NCBI RefSeq assembly: GCF_016545825.1
Contig: NC_052622.1
Location: forward strand, 46,544,770-46,608,769
Direction: 5' to 3'
Length of the DNA: 64,000 nt
From: Eucalyptus grandis
Lineage: Eukaryota > Streptophyta > Magnoliopsida > Myrtales > Myrtaceae
A program made the position numbers and the translations under genes. The notes under the pieces are model-generated. The model made no database searches and had not been told where the DNA came from. It saw only the letters and a list, made by a program, of their open reading frames with translations. Below, one piece after another: positions 9,637 through 21,212 of the stretch; the stretch's first letter is position 1; every line of letters begins with the position of its first letter.

Positions 9637-12600
9637 TTAGCGAGGAACGGGTGCGCGGCTATTGACGGCTGCAAGTCTACAGCCAAATGGGAGCAACTCT
9701 TTGCACGTGTCGTCCTTGTGCACGATCACCTCGATGAAGCACAAGCAATCTTTCTTGGGCCCAGTCGCAGTCTCGATCGCCTCCACAAGTTCCTCCTCGC
9801 AACAAACCTGCAAGACGAGAGCAATGAGGTTCTTCGTTCTATCAATGATCTCTTGATGGGCCGATGTGGTAACGAAAATGGAGTCGAGTGGTGTAATAAC
9901 AAGCTCATCACCTTCGTTGTCCAGCACTTGCCCTCCCCGTTGTGGATAGCGTCCACCAAGCCGGCGTAATTCCAGTTCTTGATTAGGTTGTAAGGTCCGT
10001 CGTGAATCTCAGCCTCAACGGTGTATCCACCGTTGTTTATTAGGAAGATGATGCTGTTCTGTCCGCATCGCAGCATTGTCGAGACATCCTGAGCAGTCAT
10101 CTATTCGACATAAAAAAAACGAACATCAGCGTATTGAATAATGATATTGAAGGTTGTACAAATGGTCCCTGACCCGATTAGGCTATTAACATCACGATTG
10201 CCGAGGATCGATGGAAAAACAAAAGGAGTATTGATTCATTAGTAGATGATGACATATGAAGAATGTCTTCAAAACTTGTATTAGATAAAGCTTTCAATCA
10301 ATAACTTTTTGAAGAGATGATAACTCAAGCCTTGGCTGAACATGAACCTACACCACAACGACTAAGGAAAGGGGTATTAGGAATGAGCATAATTTTAGGG
10401 TAGAATCGAAAACCCAAGAATCAGACTAGTTTCCACCAATCAGGTTTTAGGTTCCAAAAATTGCAAAACCTGTTCTGATGGGTCCTGAAATAATTATTTG
10501 TGTTTTTCTTATTCTATGTCTTAGTGTGATCTTACGGCATTCAATGAGAGTGTGTAATTTAAAACCACTAATATGAGCTTTCATTTTCAAGGAAATCTAT
10601 GACTAAAACTTTTACTATATTAACATTTCATAATTTTCGTATGTCTAAATATGAGTTGCGATAAGTGAATTTTAACAAATGACAGTCATTAGAAGTGATA
10701 ATTTATTGCAATCATTCAATTGAGAATATAAGTGGAACCTGGATAGATCCTAGAACTAATTTTAGAACTTGTGACAAAATAGGTTCTAAGTTTCGCTTAA
10801 AATTTGAAACCACTCATCCCTATGAGATATTCTACCTGAAAGCTCCCATCGCCGATGCAAGCAATTACTCGCTTATTAGGTGCACCCGCTGCGTATCCAA
10901 GAGTTGCTCCGACGGACCAACCAATCGATGCATAATGCATTTGGTGCTCGTAACTGCAAAATGCAAACACAATAAAAGCCATTGAACTAGTAATGTAACA
11001 CAATGAAGACTTGGAAGAATCATAGCGAACAGAATGCTTGCTTTGCTTACCCACAACCGCTGGGCAATTTAAGTTTCTGGCAATTGAACCACATATCTCC
11101 TGTCTCGGCGATCACAGTAGTTTTGCTCGACAGCATGTTCTGAATGTGTTGGACCAGAACATTGACCCTCAGTGGCTCCTTAGGGTCACGCTTGAGAGGA
11201 CGCCCCTCAGGAATGTATATTCGGTGGTAGTTCTCATAAGCCGTTGTGTTGCGGTTAAGTCGCTTGGCCAGTGCCTTGAGGAAATCATTCATCTCGACAA
11301 ACCCAAAGGTGGGGCCATTCCCGATCACGACCCGATCGGGCTGCACTATGATCGCCTTCTCCTTCTTGATAAGGAGGGAGTAACCAACGGAGCTAACGTC
11401 ATTGAAGATGGGCCCTGCGAACAAGTACGCATCGGCAGACTCCACGATCTCTGCGCAGAATGCGGTGCTCACTGTACCCCAGTACGTCCCGAGGAAGTGG
11501 GCGTGGTGCTCGGTGGAGACAAGACCTTTGGCAGAGGCCATCACTGCGTGGGCATAACCTGACACATCGGCCAATTCGACAAAGGTATCGCATGCCTTTG
11601 CGATGCGGAGATTGGGCCCGGCAACCATGACGGGCTTCACTGCCTTGTTCAGGAACTCGGCAGCTGCCTCCACCGCAGCCTCCAAAACCATTTGATCGCT
11701 CAACCTGGGAGAGAGCGAAAAGGTGATGGGCTTGCGGCTGAAAGTAGGGTGAGGGATCGAAGTTAAGTTACAGCTGATGCTGATGTACACAGGCTTGCTC
11801 TCTCTCAGTGCAGTAAAGATTGCAGTGTCGATTTGCTCTTGTGCATCTTCAAGGTTATTCACCACCGCCTATGGATTCAAAGGAAAAGAACTTAACATAT
11901 TATTCACGTTGACGAAGAACTTATTCAACCCTGTGAACAATGCAATCTGCACTGACCCTTCAAAACGATAATGGACGCACTAAAATCTGAAATTGAGTGC
12001 AGTGATTTGTAAGAAAAAAAGAGTATGGGCAATGCGAGTGGCCGAGTGCTTGATTCCAACGAACGAACCTGATGGCAAGTGACAGTCTGAAAACACCGCA
12101 GTTCTTGGGTGAAATCAGGCAAGCCGATGGTATGATGGAGGACCTGGTTTCTACCGTAGTCGTTGGAGTTAGGCCCACCGACGATGCAGATAAGGGGCAG
12201 GTTCTCGCTGTATGCGCCCGCTATCGCATTTATGACGCTGAGCCCGCCCACGGTGAACGTCACCACACAGGCGCCCACACCTCGGGACCGGGCATAGCCG
12301 TCAGCAGCGTACCCAGCGTTCAGCTCATTGCAGCAGCCGATGAGGTTGAGGCCCGGCTCGGTGACGAGGTGATCGAGAAGCGATAGGTTGAAGTCCCCCG
12401 GGACAGAGAACACGTCACCCACGCCAATCTCAACGAGCCGGCGAGCCAGATGGTAGCCGAGGGTGGCCTCTGAGGGGCCAAGGGCCGCGATGGAGTAGGA
12501 GGGCTGGACGATGGAGGCGACGCCATTGTGGGGCCGGGCCACCTCGGACGGGAGCGTGCTCGTCTCCAGCGAGCCAACATGGGCGTCCAGGTTTATTGCA

Positions 12601-12707
12601 CTATGAATCTTCGCTGACTTCGCGATCAGGTGGTTGGTTTTCCGATAGGGTCGGCTTGAGTCCGTGATCCAATGGGAAAAGGGCGCGCTTAACGACGACG
12701 TTGCCAT
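9637..12707 (-). CDS. PDC: Pyruvate decarboxylase copy 1, with N-terminal extension
   Basis: This gene encodes a thiamine-diphosphate enzyme converting pyruvate to acetaldehyde and CO2 in ethanolic fermentation. Five exons join in frame with GT-AG introns: 12707-12069, 11868-11051, 10953-10836, 10100-9912 and 9807-9637. Together they give 644 residues, against about 600 for plant PDCs. Landmarks are [29 protein letters not shown] (activating Glu), LHHTIG (catalytic His pair), GDGSFQ with INNGGYT 28 residues later (the ThDP/Mg motif), and E554 in GGYTVE. The start is the first in-frame ATG; an in-frame stop lies 99 bases upstream. The extra 39 residues ([10 protein letters not shown]…) replace the usual start: codon 40 is CTG where family members begin at Met. 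The extension is rich in Ser and basic residues with one acid, so an organellar transit peptide is inferred. No inactivating change was found. Confidence 0.9.
10378..10822. mobile_element. hAT-like MITE in PDC copy 1, intron 3
   Basis: The left end TAGGAATGAGCATAATTTTA and the reverse complement of the right end (TAGGGATGAGTGGTTTCAAA) form imperfect terminal repeats of the TAGGGGTG-type seen in plant hAT MITEs. The element fills 445 of the 735 bases of intron 3, ending 13 bases from the donor side. The corresponding intron of copy 2 carries the same element (34557-34998), so insertion preceded the gene duplication. I could not see a clean 8-bp target duplication, so superfamily assignment is tentative. 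Confidence 0.5.
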
Positions 12708-13846
12708 CTCAGTAGCAACTACCGCTGCCAGTGGAAAGATCGTCGCGCAAGTTAGAAAAAGGGAATGCTTGCTTCCCTTAAAAATGAACAAGATCTCCTG
12801 TTAACTATACTCGTGAGTGGGGAGGTAATCTAAACTCCAGCCGACCTATACATAAACAATTAGCATAGTGCCCTGAGAAATTTTTACGTGCGTCGATAGA
12901 GTGCTGCACCCAGTGGATCTACAGACCTTGGATCTAAGTAGCCCTTACATGGACAAGGATCCTCTACCCTACTTGATTTCCGAATCAGTAAAACCAACCA
13001 TTGTACATTAGCAGTAGAATTCACCGTTCTAATTAATATATATACATTATGTATGTATGTGGTTTGGATGGAATGGACACCAAACAAATACACCGATAGG
13101 GTAAAGGATCTCATCCCTCTCACGCACTGCCTAATGGCTAATAGCAATAAAAGCATTAGGTGCACTTAATCAATTAACCTGAAGTAGCCTTCAACTTCAC
13201 TATAGGTTTACCTAATTGTCCTAGCAGCTATTTTAGGGTAATCAAGTTCCTTAGTGGGTTTAATTCGTGGCTAATATCAAGATCCCAACAAATCACCTAT
13301 GAGTTTTAGGTTTCTAAGCCAATATCGTACTCCTCAGTTGATTCTAGGCTAGTTCTAGTTTTTTTTCTTTTCTTTTATTAGGGAAATGGCCTCAAGTCGC
13401 TTTGTTTTAAATAAGGGCTGAGTTTGCTGGCCGGTCAAATCTTCACTGACTTGCAACCACTTGATTTTCCGCACCCAAAATAGAGGTGTTTGTGTCATAA
13501 ACATTTATTTTCTTCTTTTTTTCGTTCTTTTTCTTTCCTCCTGCTCATCTTCTTCTTCGTCCAAGCCATTCCAGTATTGCTCACAGCGGCATCCTTTTTT
13601 AACTACTCACGTGGACTTTGCTCTCTTCATACCCCAGCTTCTCCCTCGTTCTGTCATCACCTCAAGCCCCAGAGCCATACATGTAACTCCAGAAACCCCA
13701 AACCGCGAATTCCACAAACAACTAGGGTTCGGCTCGCGCTCATAAATCGAAGAAACAGAGACAATTGGGACTTACCCAAAAAACCATGCCAACAAACGAA
13801 TTAACGCTACGAAATCGCTGCCTCGCTTCAGCTTTGATCGGATCTT

Positions 13847-13850
<4 letters not shown>
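12708..13850 (-). promoter_or_regulatory. Upstream region of PDC copy 1, duplicated upstream of copy 2
   Basis: The region matches about 36855-37928. It holds the 5' untranslated leader (an in-frame stop closes the frame upstream of the ATG), a TATA-like 'ttaatatatatacatt' at about 13034-13049, and on the minus strand TGGTTT at 12996-12991, the core of the anaerobic response element described for plant fermentation genes. This hexamer is kept in copy 2 (37143-37138). A six-base motif is weak evidence alone; hypoxic induction is inferred from the gene family. Confidence 0.35.

Positions 13851-13886
<36 letters not shown>
13851..13886. repeat. (TC)18 microsatellite
   Basis: Thirty-six bases of uninterrupted TC dinucleotide. 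It precedes a short ATG-started frame at 13928. CT-rich tracts are frequent in plant 5' leaders, so it may mark the leader of a plus-strand transcript. Confidence 0.95.
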
Positions 13887-13888
<2 letters not shown>

Positions 13889-13927
13889 CTGTTCTTTTTT
13901 TCTCGACCGTTCTTTATTTCTCAATCG

Positions 13928-14038
13928 ATGTTTCGGCTCAATCGAAGTGAAGATGAAGCGCAAATTTCAGTTCCTGATCTGCAGTCATGGGGATGGCTGC
14001 AAACTAGGGAATTCACAGTTTGGGTCCGCCGGAAATGA
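13928..14038 (+). CDS. Short ORF, possible first-exon remnant of a divergent gene
   Basis: An ATG frame of 36 codons (MFRLNRSEDEAQISVPDL…, ending VWVRRK) follows a (TC)n tract and an 'aaataagg' TATA-like box about 500 bases upstream, pointing away from PDC copy 1. The composition is protein-like (acidic, then Trp-rich), but no family is recognised and no downstream exon was identified. It may equally be non-coding leader sequence. Confidence 0.15.
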   Translation: MFRLNRSEDEAQISVPDLQSWGWLQTREFTVWVRRK

Positions 14039-14382
14039 CGCCGGCGATTACCCGTGTTCATGTGGAGATGACTGGGTTGGTAGATACCCGTGGGTAGTTG
14101 TGGGGAGCAAAAGCAAGAGGTCTAGGAACTTGAGCTTGCGTTTTTCTCTCTGCTCTACATCCTTCTTCATTTATGTCCATGAGAATGCGTGCGTCCTTAC
14201 GTTGATTTTAGTCAAGGTGCAGAGGAAATAATGGATGGGATGATGCCAAAAACAGAGCTGGGTTTCTCTATTCACTTTTGCCCGAGCTGAATTTGAATGG
14301 TTTTAGAGGATTATGCATGAACTTTTTAAAATTCGGGCATGCTTCTCTAGAAATTCAAGAAGTAATCCCATGTAAGATGAAT

Positions 14383-14418
<36 letters not shown>

Positions 14419-14839
14419 AGAGAGAGAAAGAAGCAAGAGAAGCCTACCAATATCAACAACTTATTTTGTGAATTTGATTAATTGGACCTACGTGGCATTG
14501 AAGGAAGGACCTAAAAACGAAGCAATTTGAGAGTGTGCTGGAGATGGTGCCCATCTCAGATTTCTTTTAATCCTTTTTCCTTTTAATCTTTATCCAAATT
14601 TTGTTATGGATAGAAATGCCCCGACACTTCAGTCTCTGAAAAAATCAAGTGCTTGCCAGCCAATGAAGATTTTGTCAGTCGGCGAGCTCAAATCCTTATT
14701 TGAGACAAAATAACCACTTTAGGTTATTATTTGAAACAAAATCTGCTTCGGACATTCATTTGAGAAAATGACCTCATTTCAGGTTATTATTTGGAATTTT
14801 CTCATTTTTATATAAAATATAAATTTAATTTCGATCAAA
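14039..14839. other. Unassigned intergenic DNA
   Basis: No gene is visible. A long A-run followed by (GA)n at about 14387-14426 could be the poly-A tail of a decayed retroposed sequence; I cannot identify the parent. Confidence 0.3.
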
Positions 14840-15600
14840 CACAAATCTTGCTAGACTAAACTGATTCCTAGCCCCTGATTGCTCCTTTAAACACCAACTA
14901 CTAGATGACAAATTATCTAATGACCTTACGCTTGAATCTAAACTTGATGATAAATTTTTCGATAAAGATTAAATATGGTCCGTCTAACGTAGTGAGATAT
15001 AAGATTTGACCCGCATAAAACCCATCCACCCATGTAGTAATTTCTCAAAGTTGATAAGGAATATCACTACGATAGGGCCGACACATCAACCGAGTACTCC
15101 ATGTTTGGTTTAGTTTGGATCCAGACCAAGTCGATCACTGCATGAAGTGGGTTTCGCAATTTTCACGCCTTTGCACCTACTCATTAATATCTCTGTTCGA
15201 CTCGCGATGCTAATCTAGTTTTGAACCTCGTATTTAGGTTAAAGCTCATCGACCAAATGGAAATGCTACTCTAAGAAAAAGGGCAGGAACTGCATTGTCG
15301 TTGGGCTTTGGTTACAGAGGAAATAAAAAATAACAAGATGGACGGAGACCTATTTGATTGGAATAGAGAATAGTCACGTCTTACATTAGTAACTAGATAT
15401 TTTGATTAAGCACTGTACAGTCTACACCTTAATAACAATATAATGAGAGTAGTTTTTCCAGCATTCCTGATTGAATGGCGTTCCTGTGATGGGTAAGCTA
15501 CAAATATAGACATTGCCAAATTTAGTTCTAGTTAAATTTATATGGCAGCGATATCTACTATTCATGAGGTGATTTCCTCACAGGGATGACCATGATTTTA
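14840..15600. repeat. Dispersed repeat R, copy 2
   Basis: The copy begins with a stretch shared with copy 3 ('agactaaac.gattcctagcccc', 'ccaagtcgatcactgcatgaag') and continues into the block shared with window positions 1-400. It lacks the terminal 62-codon open frame of copies 1 and 3, because similarity fades after 'ttcatgaggtgatttcctca' (about 15581). Confidence 0.65.
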
Positions 15601-15739
15601 GGTTCCCCTTGAAATCTGAAATCTATCATGCATTCTTAGGAATATGGAACTTACAATGTCATAAGTTCCAGGTCTACCCAATTTACATATGTACTATTAA
15701 TTGACTGATTACAGTAAATCATCATCTTTAATAATCATA

Positions 15740-16468
15740 CGGCTAATTCCATAAAAAAACACGAACTTTAGGTGTTGTCCCAAATTTGGCCTGAACTTTA
15801 TTTTATCTATAAAAAAAAGCACGAACTTTAGGTGTTATCCCAAATCTAGCCCGAACTTTATTTTGTCTCAAAAAAAAAAAAAGCACGAACTTTAAGTATT
15901 GTCCCAAATCTAGCCCGAAAATTATTTTGTCTAAAAAAATGCACAAATTTTCACTTGTGTCCCAAATCTGGCCATCCGTTAACCCTCATTCCACAGTTAT
16001 CCGACATGGCATTTCCACGTTAGCAATAATATACAACACAGCAAAACGATGCTGCATTCGAGTGTTTGGATGAAATGTTAAATTTAAGTTTGCCTTCCAA
16101 TGGGGTGAACTTTACAGATGATTCTCATGAGAAAAATAATTCAGCGACTTCAGTTCCAGGGGACGAGGCACATAGCTAGGGCCATTAGATTAATTAACAA
16201 TTGGCAAACTGTTTGCAATGTCAGAAGCTGGGTTGAAAGTAGAAGATTACATTACCTTAAAGCGAGATATTAAAAGCGTGTGCATCTTGTAGTTAAATAG
16301 AGATGTGAAGCCTATTTGTAATAGAATTAATTTATTTTGCCTCAAATAAAGTTTGGGCCAGATTTGGGCCAACCCCTAAAGTTCGTGCTTTTTTTTTTTA
16401 GACAAAATAAAGTTCGGGCCAGATTTGGGACAACACCTAAAGTTCGTGTTTTTTTATGGAATTGACCC
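15740..16468. mobile_element. Foldback Mutator-like element with 10-bp target duplication
   Basis: A perfect 10-bp duplication AATAATCATA flanks the element (15730-15739 and 16469-16478), as for Mutator-like elements. The ends CGGCTAATTCCATAAAA and its near-complement ATGGAATTGACCC begin long inverted repeats. Each inverted repeat is built of about 60-70-base tandem units with the core phrase 'cacgaactttaggtgttgtc': three units on the left arm and two on the right. The unique centre (about 16040-16330) includes a coding-like frame. Without a transposase it depends on an autonomous relative. The two arms are very similar, so the insertion may be fairly recent. Confidence 0.8.
16042..16179 (+). 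pseudogene. Coding-like fragment carried inside the Mutator-like element
   Basis: Between the inverted arms is an open frame of about 45 codons ending in TAG at 16177-16179. Its protein-like content includes CLDEMLNLSLPSNGVNF and ends VPGDEAHS. It has no local ATG at the expected place and no similarity I can name. Its position inside a non-autonomous Mutator-like element suggests a captured host exon (the Pack-MULE arrangement); that is inference. Confidence 0.4.
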
Positions 16469-16478
16469 AATAATCATA

Positions 16479-17044
16479 ATATGCTACAATCCATTGATTA
16501 TAATTTATTAACAAAATAAAATTCTTAGTCACCTATATCGCCAGATATGGAAGCTCAAACTCATGGTTTTAGATTATATACTCATCATTGGATTTTTAAA
16601 ATGCCATAGGATTGTGCAAAGACATAAACCAAGAAAAATATAAAGATCAGTTCCAAATTCCAAGTTCTCGGTTTTAACTAGAATTTGAAACATATCCGTT
16701 GGAACATGTTCCCCACTTTTTAGAATCTAGAACATACTGCATATTCGAGGACCTAGAATAAGAGTGATTCTCAGGCTTTCAATTTTATCTTGGAACCATG
16801 CTCACCTCTACTTACAAGTCGCCCTTGAAATGCCAAATTTCCCTATTCATCATTGGGCCACAACAAATTTCGTTCAATCTTGAATGTCGTGAATGGGTAA
16901 TGCAAAATTATCCTAAGACCCATTTACAAATTTGATTTATGTGAAATTTTCATTTTATTAACCACGTTGATCGATCGACTGGTCTCATCATTATTTTCAC
17001 TAAATCAAATGAAACAAATCACTTGTACGACCGGCGAGGTGGTT
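16479..17044. other. Decayed repeat DNA
   Basis: No gene is visible. Positions 16810-17035 resemble the stretches at about 39900-40130 and 41930-42080 ('caacaaatttcgttcaatcttgaat', 'ctcatcattattttcac'), so this is one arm of a diverged local repeat. Confidence 0.4.
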
Positions 17045-17099
17045 TTTTTTATTTGTTATATTTTTTGGTTAAAAAGGAATGTTGTATTCAGATGATAGA

Positions 17100-20000
17100 A
17101 ATCTTACAACCCGAGGCTATATCATTAGCGTATACAAGGTCTAGCAGAAGAAAAGGAGGGGAAACAGTCCAATTATAGGTCAAGGCTGCACTACTGTGGG
17201 CCTTAACAGCCTAGTCCGTTACCATATTTGCCTCATGCTTGCAGTGTCGAAGTCGTAGATTAGGGAAACGGGAAAACAAATCAGCTATTTTTGCAAACAA
17301 AGCTCGATCTTCCCACGGTGGTGATCTACCATCTCGCATAGTTTTGACCAAGGTAAGGCAGTCCGATTCGATCAATAGATGTGCGTGGTTGAAGCCTTGC
17401 TGCAGTAGATGGTGAAGAGTGAAGGTGAGCGCCTAGATCTCTGCTTGCAGAGTCGAAGCGGCTGGGAATCATCTAAAGAAAACATCTGCAAGTTGACCAT
17501 GGTGATCTCAACATACGCAGGCCATAGATCCTTCTGTTCTACCGGGCTAATAAGCACCGTCGATATTAATTTTCAAGGTTCCTGGATTTGGTGGCCTCCA
17601 TGGCTGTGCAGGATTCAAAACAAACCTCCCTATTCGCGTTTGGTTTGGAGCAGAGAGTTGAGATATACGGGTCTATGCTAAAGCAGCCTCCACTGTAAAG
17701 GTTGGATTCGGCTACTGACGGTGGAAAATGAAGTTGTTTCACGTCCTCCAGATCTGCCATAAGACGTTTGCGATGGTCTCCAGATTAGGTAAGAGTTTCG
17801 GTGTTGTAACCCTTTCTGTGAGCCATGCATCTGATCTTTGCACTGTGTGAGGCGATGGCTTGATATTGAGTTGAGGGTGAGACCAGACACCTTGAGTCCA
17901 TGAACAGAATAGGAATAGATGCTCTAGGGTTTCTGGAGTGTGTTGATGACAGAGGTTGCAAATTGGATCTGTGATAATGTGTCGTTGAGATAGATTTGCT
18001 TTTGTTGCTAGTGCATTATGTCAAACAGACCATAGGAAGGTATAAATTTTTGGGGCTGTTTTCATAGTCCAAACTCTTCACCATAATATCCTAGGGTTCT
18101 AATAAGAAGTTAAGGCCTTGTTGCTACTTTGGTTGCTAGCTGTGTTGGTGAGAGCATGGTAATTGCTTTTCATAGTGTAACGACCATGTGTTGTGTTTGT
18201 TCAGATTAATTGATTGTTGGCATAGAGAGGTCTTACTGGAATGGTAAGGATTTCTGCTATGACCCGATCATTGAAAAACTGGTGGAGAAGGGGGATGTTC
18301 CAAGTGTGGTGGATTGGATCAATAAGATCAACCACCATCATAGGTTCTTCTCTTGTAGCTAGTCCACCTAGAATCCCTATAGGTAATTACCTATCTTCAC
18401 AGATGCTGACCATTTTCCCATCACCAACTGACTATCTAATATTAGGTAAAATTGAATCCCTACCAATCAGAAGGCTCTACCAACCCCAGGATGGCCAAGT
18501 TCCTCTATCCGCTAACCGGAAGTCCTTTGAATGAAAATACAGCCCTTTAAAGATTTTACCCCATAAAGATAGAGGCTATTGGAATAAATGTTAGGCTTGC
18601 TTCCCAAGCATAGCCCTGTTAAATTCTATAAGATCACGAAAGCCTAGGCCACCATTGTCCTTGATGCTCTTAAGTACATCCCATTTCTGCCAATGAATTC
18701 CTAATTTGCTATTATCGTTCTGCCACCAAAATCTAGCAATGCTTTGTTCAATTGATTTGCAAAGAGACAGGGGAAGTTTAAAGATAGACATGGCATACTG
18801 TAGGCATGCCTGTACAACAGACTTTAATAGAATTTCCCTACCACCCTTTGAGATTAATTTTTCTTTCCATCCCTCCAATTTTGCATTTACTCTCCCCAAA
18901 ATCCAAGAAAACATCTCTCGTTTTAAACGCCCCCAGTTAGATGGTATACCCAAATATTTACCATACTGTTGCAGCACTGGTATTCTAAACTCCCGCACCA
19001 AATTTTCCTGTAGTCTTGAAGGACAATGTTTACTGAAAAACATTCCAAATTTGTTACAATTTACAACCTGTCCCATAGCCACACAATACTGATTCAAGAT
19101 ATTAGCAAGGTTCTGGCATTCGTGAATGTTACTATCTAGGAAGAAAATTGCATCATCAGCGAAAAATAGATGGGAGAGGGTAGGACACCACCTATTTAAC
19201 TTGATACCCTTGATGTGTCCTATATTGACGGCTTGGTTAATAAGAATTGATAAGACATTCGCTAGTAAGATGAATATATATGGAGAGAGAGGATCACCCT
19301 GCCGAAGGCCCCGTGTCGGATGGAAATAACCTAGTTGCTCGCCGTTAAATTTTACACTGAAAGATGTTGTTATGCATTGCATCACCCACCGTACCCATCT
19401 TGGATGGAATCCCAACTTGAGTAGATAATCTTGAAGGAAATCCCATTCAACTCTATCATACGCCTTTTGCATATCCGTCTTGAGGATTGCATTGAATTTT
19501 CGCTTCCACTTCCTGATCTTAATATGGTGAATTACTTCTTGAACGATTAAAATGTTATATTGAATTTAGCGACCACTCACAAAGGCAAACTGTTCCATAG
19601 AAATCAGATTAGGTAGCCAAGCTTTCAGACGATTTGCAATTACCTTAGAAATGATTTTATATGCATAATTGCATAGGCTAATTGGGCAGTACTGATCTAG
19701 TCTTTTCGGGTGAGGTATCTCGGGGATCAAAGCAATAGTGGTCCGATTTAGAGCACTAGGCATCACCCCTAACCTAAAGAAATTTTGCACTGAAAGAAGA
19801 AGATCATCTTGAATGACATCCCAGTGAGTCTAATAAAAATGGCCATTCAAGCCATCGAGGCCTGGAGCCTTTGTAGTCCCTAGCTGGAAGGTTGCCTTGC
19901 GAACCTCCTCAATAGTGACCAAAGCTGTTAACTGGTCATTCATTTATGTTGTAACAACTTGTGGGCATTGATCCAGGATAGGTCCATAGTCACAATAACC

Positions 20001-21212
20001 CATGGTTGTATATAATCTTGAAAAAAAGGTGGATGTCATTTCTTGTAGAGTTTGAGGGTCACGCACCCAGTTTTGGTGGTCATCTTGTAACATGCTAATT
20101 CTATTCCTTTGCCTCCGTTGAATGGTAGTTGCATGGAAAATTTTTGTGTTCTTATCCCCCCATCTCAACCAATTAATCTTGGAACGCATAGCCCAATATT
20201 GTTCTTCTTGTTGCCATATCCGTCTGATTTCCTCTAGTAATCTAGATGCCACTACTTTATCAAAGTTGCAATGTGGTTGGTTTATGAGATTCTGAAGTTG
20301 TTGTTGCAAGGCGGTCACCTTAAGATGGCCCTTTGAAAACTTTGATCGACTCCATTTAGCCAAAGCTTCAAAAACAGCCTTTAATTTAGGCATCAGAGCA
20401 TAATCTTGTACTTGTATTGAATTCCATGATGTGGAAATGATCTCATGGCATTCATGATATTGGTTCCAAAAGGCTTCGAAAATGAAAGGCTTGCATCGTT
20501 TTATATATGTTGCTGAAGTGTTTAATAGTAAGGGACTATGGTCAGATCCCAAAGCCGGCAATGCAAAAACTTCAGCTTCATGAAACATTAGGTGCCAATC
20601 CAAAGTACACATCATCCGATCCAATTGTTCTTTCACTAAGTCATCCCCTACACAATTGTTCATCCAAGTAAACGTGTAGCCCTTGCTATATATTTCCATA
20701 AGAGAGCAGTCATTTAGGACGACTCGAAACAAAAGTAGTCTATAAGGGTCTGCTAACCTCTTTCCTACCTTTTCCCATGGATAGATAATTTCATTAAAAT
20801 CACCGACAAAGACCCAAGGTAAAGTATTAGAATTGCTTATCTGTCGTAGCTCATCCCATAAAAGTTAACGAATTTGATAGGCGGCAAGGGCATGAATACA
20901 AGTAATGCGCATAATTCTGCCATCCATCACATCCCTGCAAATCATATCAAAAAAGTCCTGCGTAGACCGAACCATACTTAAGGAGATCTAGTCATTCCAA
21001 AAAACTAACATTCCTCTAGCCAGCCCAACTAGGTTACTTACATAAGAGCTGGGGAAATGTAAACAACGCTGAATACATTGAAGCACTAGCTCGTGGTTCT
21101 TTGTTTCCATCAAGAATACAATGTCAGGCTTTTCCTTGGTCGTGATGGCCTTAAGAGCTTGAACTGTTAGGGGATTGCTCAAACCCTGACAGTTCCAGCT
21201 AGTCAACTTCAT
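17100..21212 (-). pseudogene. LINE ORF2: endonuclease, reverse transcriptase, RNase H
   Basis: The ATG at 21212 (MKLTSWNCQGL) overlaps the ORF1 stop. The endonuclease shows KPDIVFLMETK, GDFNEI and GSDHSPLLL. The polymerase shows LIPEIPHPKRLDQYCPISL, RGLRQGDPLSPYIF and the catalytic FADD in HLFFADDAIFFLD (about 19160). It is followed by YGKYLGIP, FWWQND, a CX2C-type zinc segment (about 17900-18080) and RNase H starting WRPPNPGTLKINIDGAY at 17600. All sampled blocks lie in one reading frame across about 4.1 kb. It is broken by in-frame stops only, many at positions where Trp, Gln or Arg is expected. The protein nicks target DNA and copies the element RNA into it. This copy is inactive. Confidence 0.85.

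Noticed and set aside
9637..9927. Continuous frame joining intron 4 to exon 5 of PDC copy 1
   Set aside because: The part above 9807 is intron: a 104-base GT-AG intron fits, and the exon 4 to exon 5 join restores the family sequence (WTTK then V-x-CEEEL).
11038..11562. 174-codon plus-strand ORF (and a 180-codon copy at 35371-35913)
   Set aside because: Both are exactly antisense to exon 2 of the PDC genes and result from codon bias on the opposite strand.
12705..12791. Longer PDC start beginning FIFKGSKHS
   Set aside because: The frame is open upstream of 12707 only from a TTG; there is no ATG before the MATSS start and an in-frame TAA lies just beyond.
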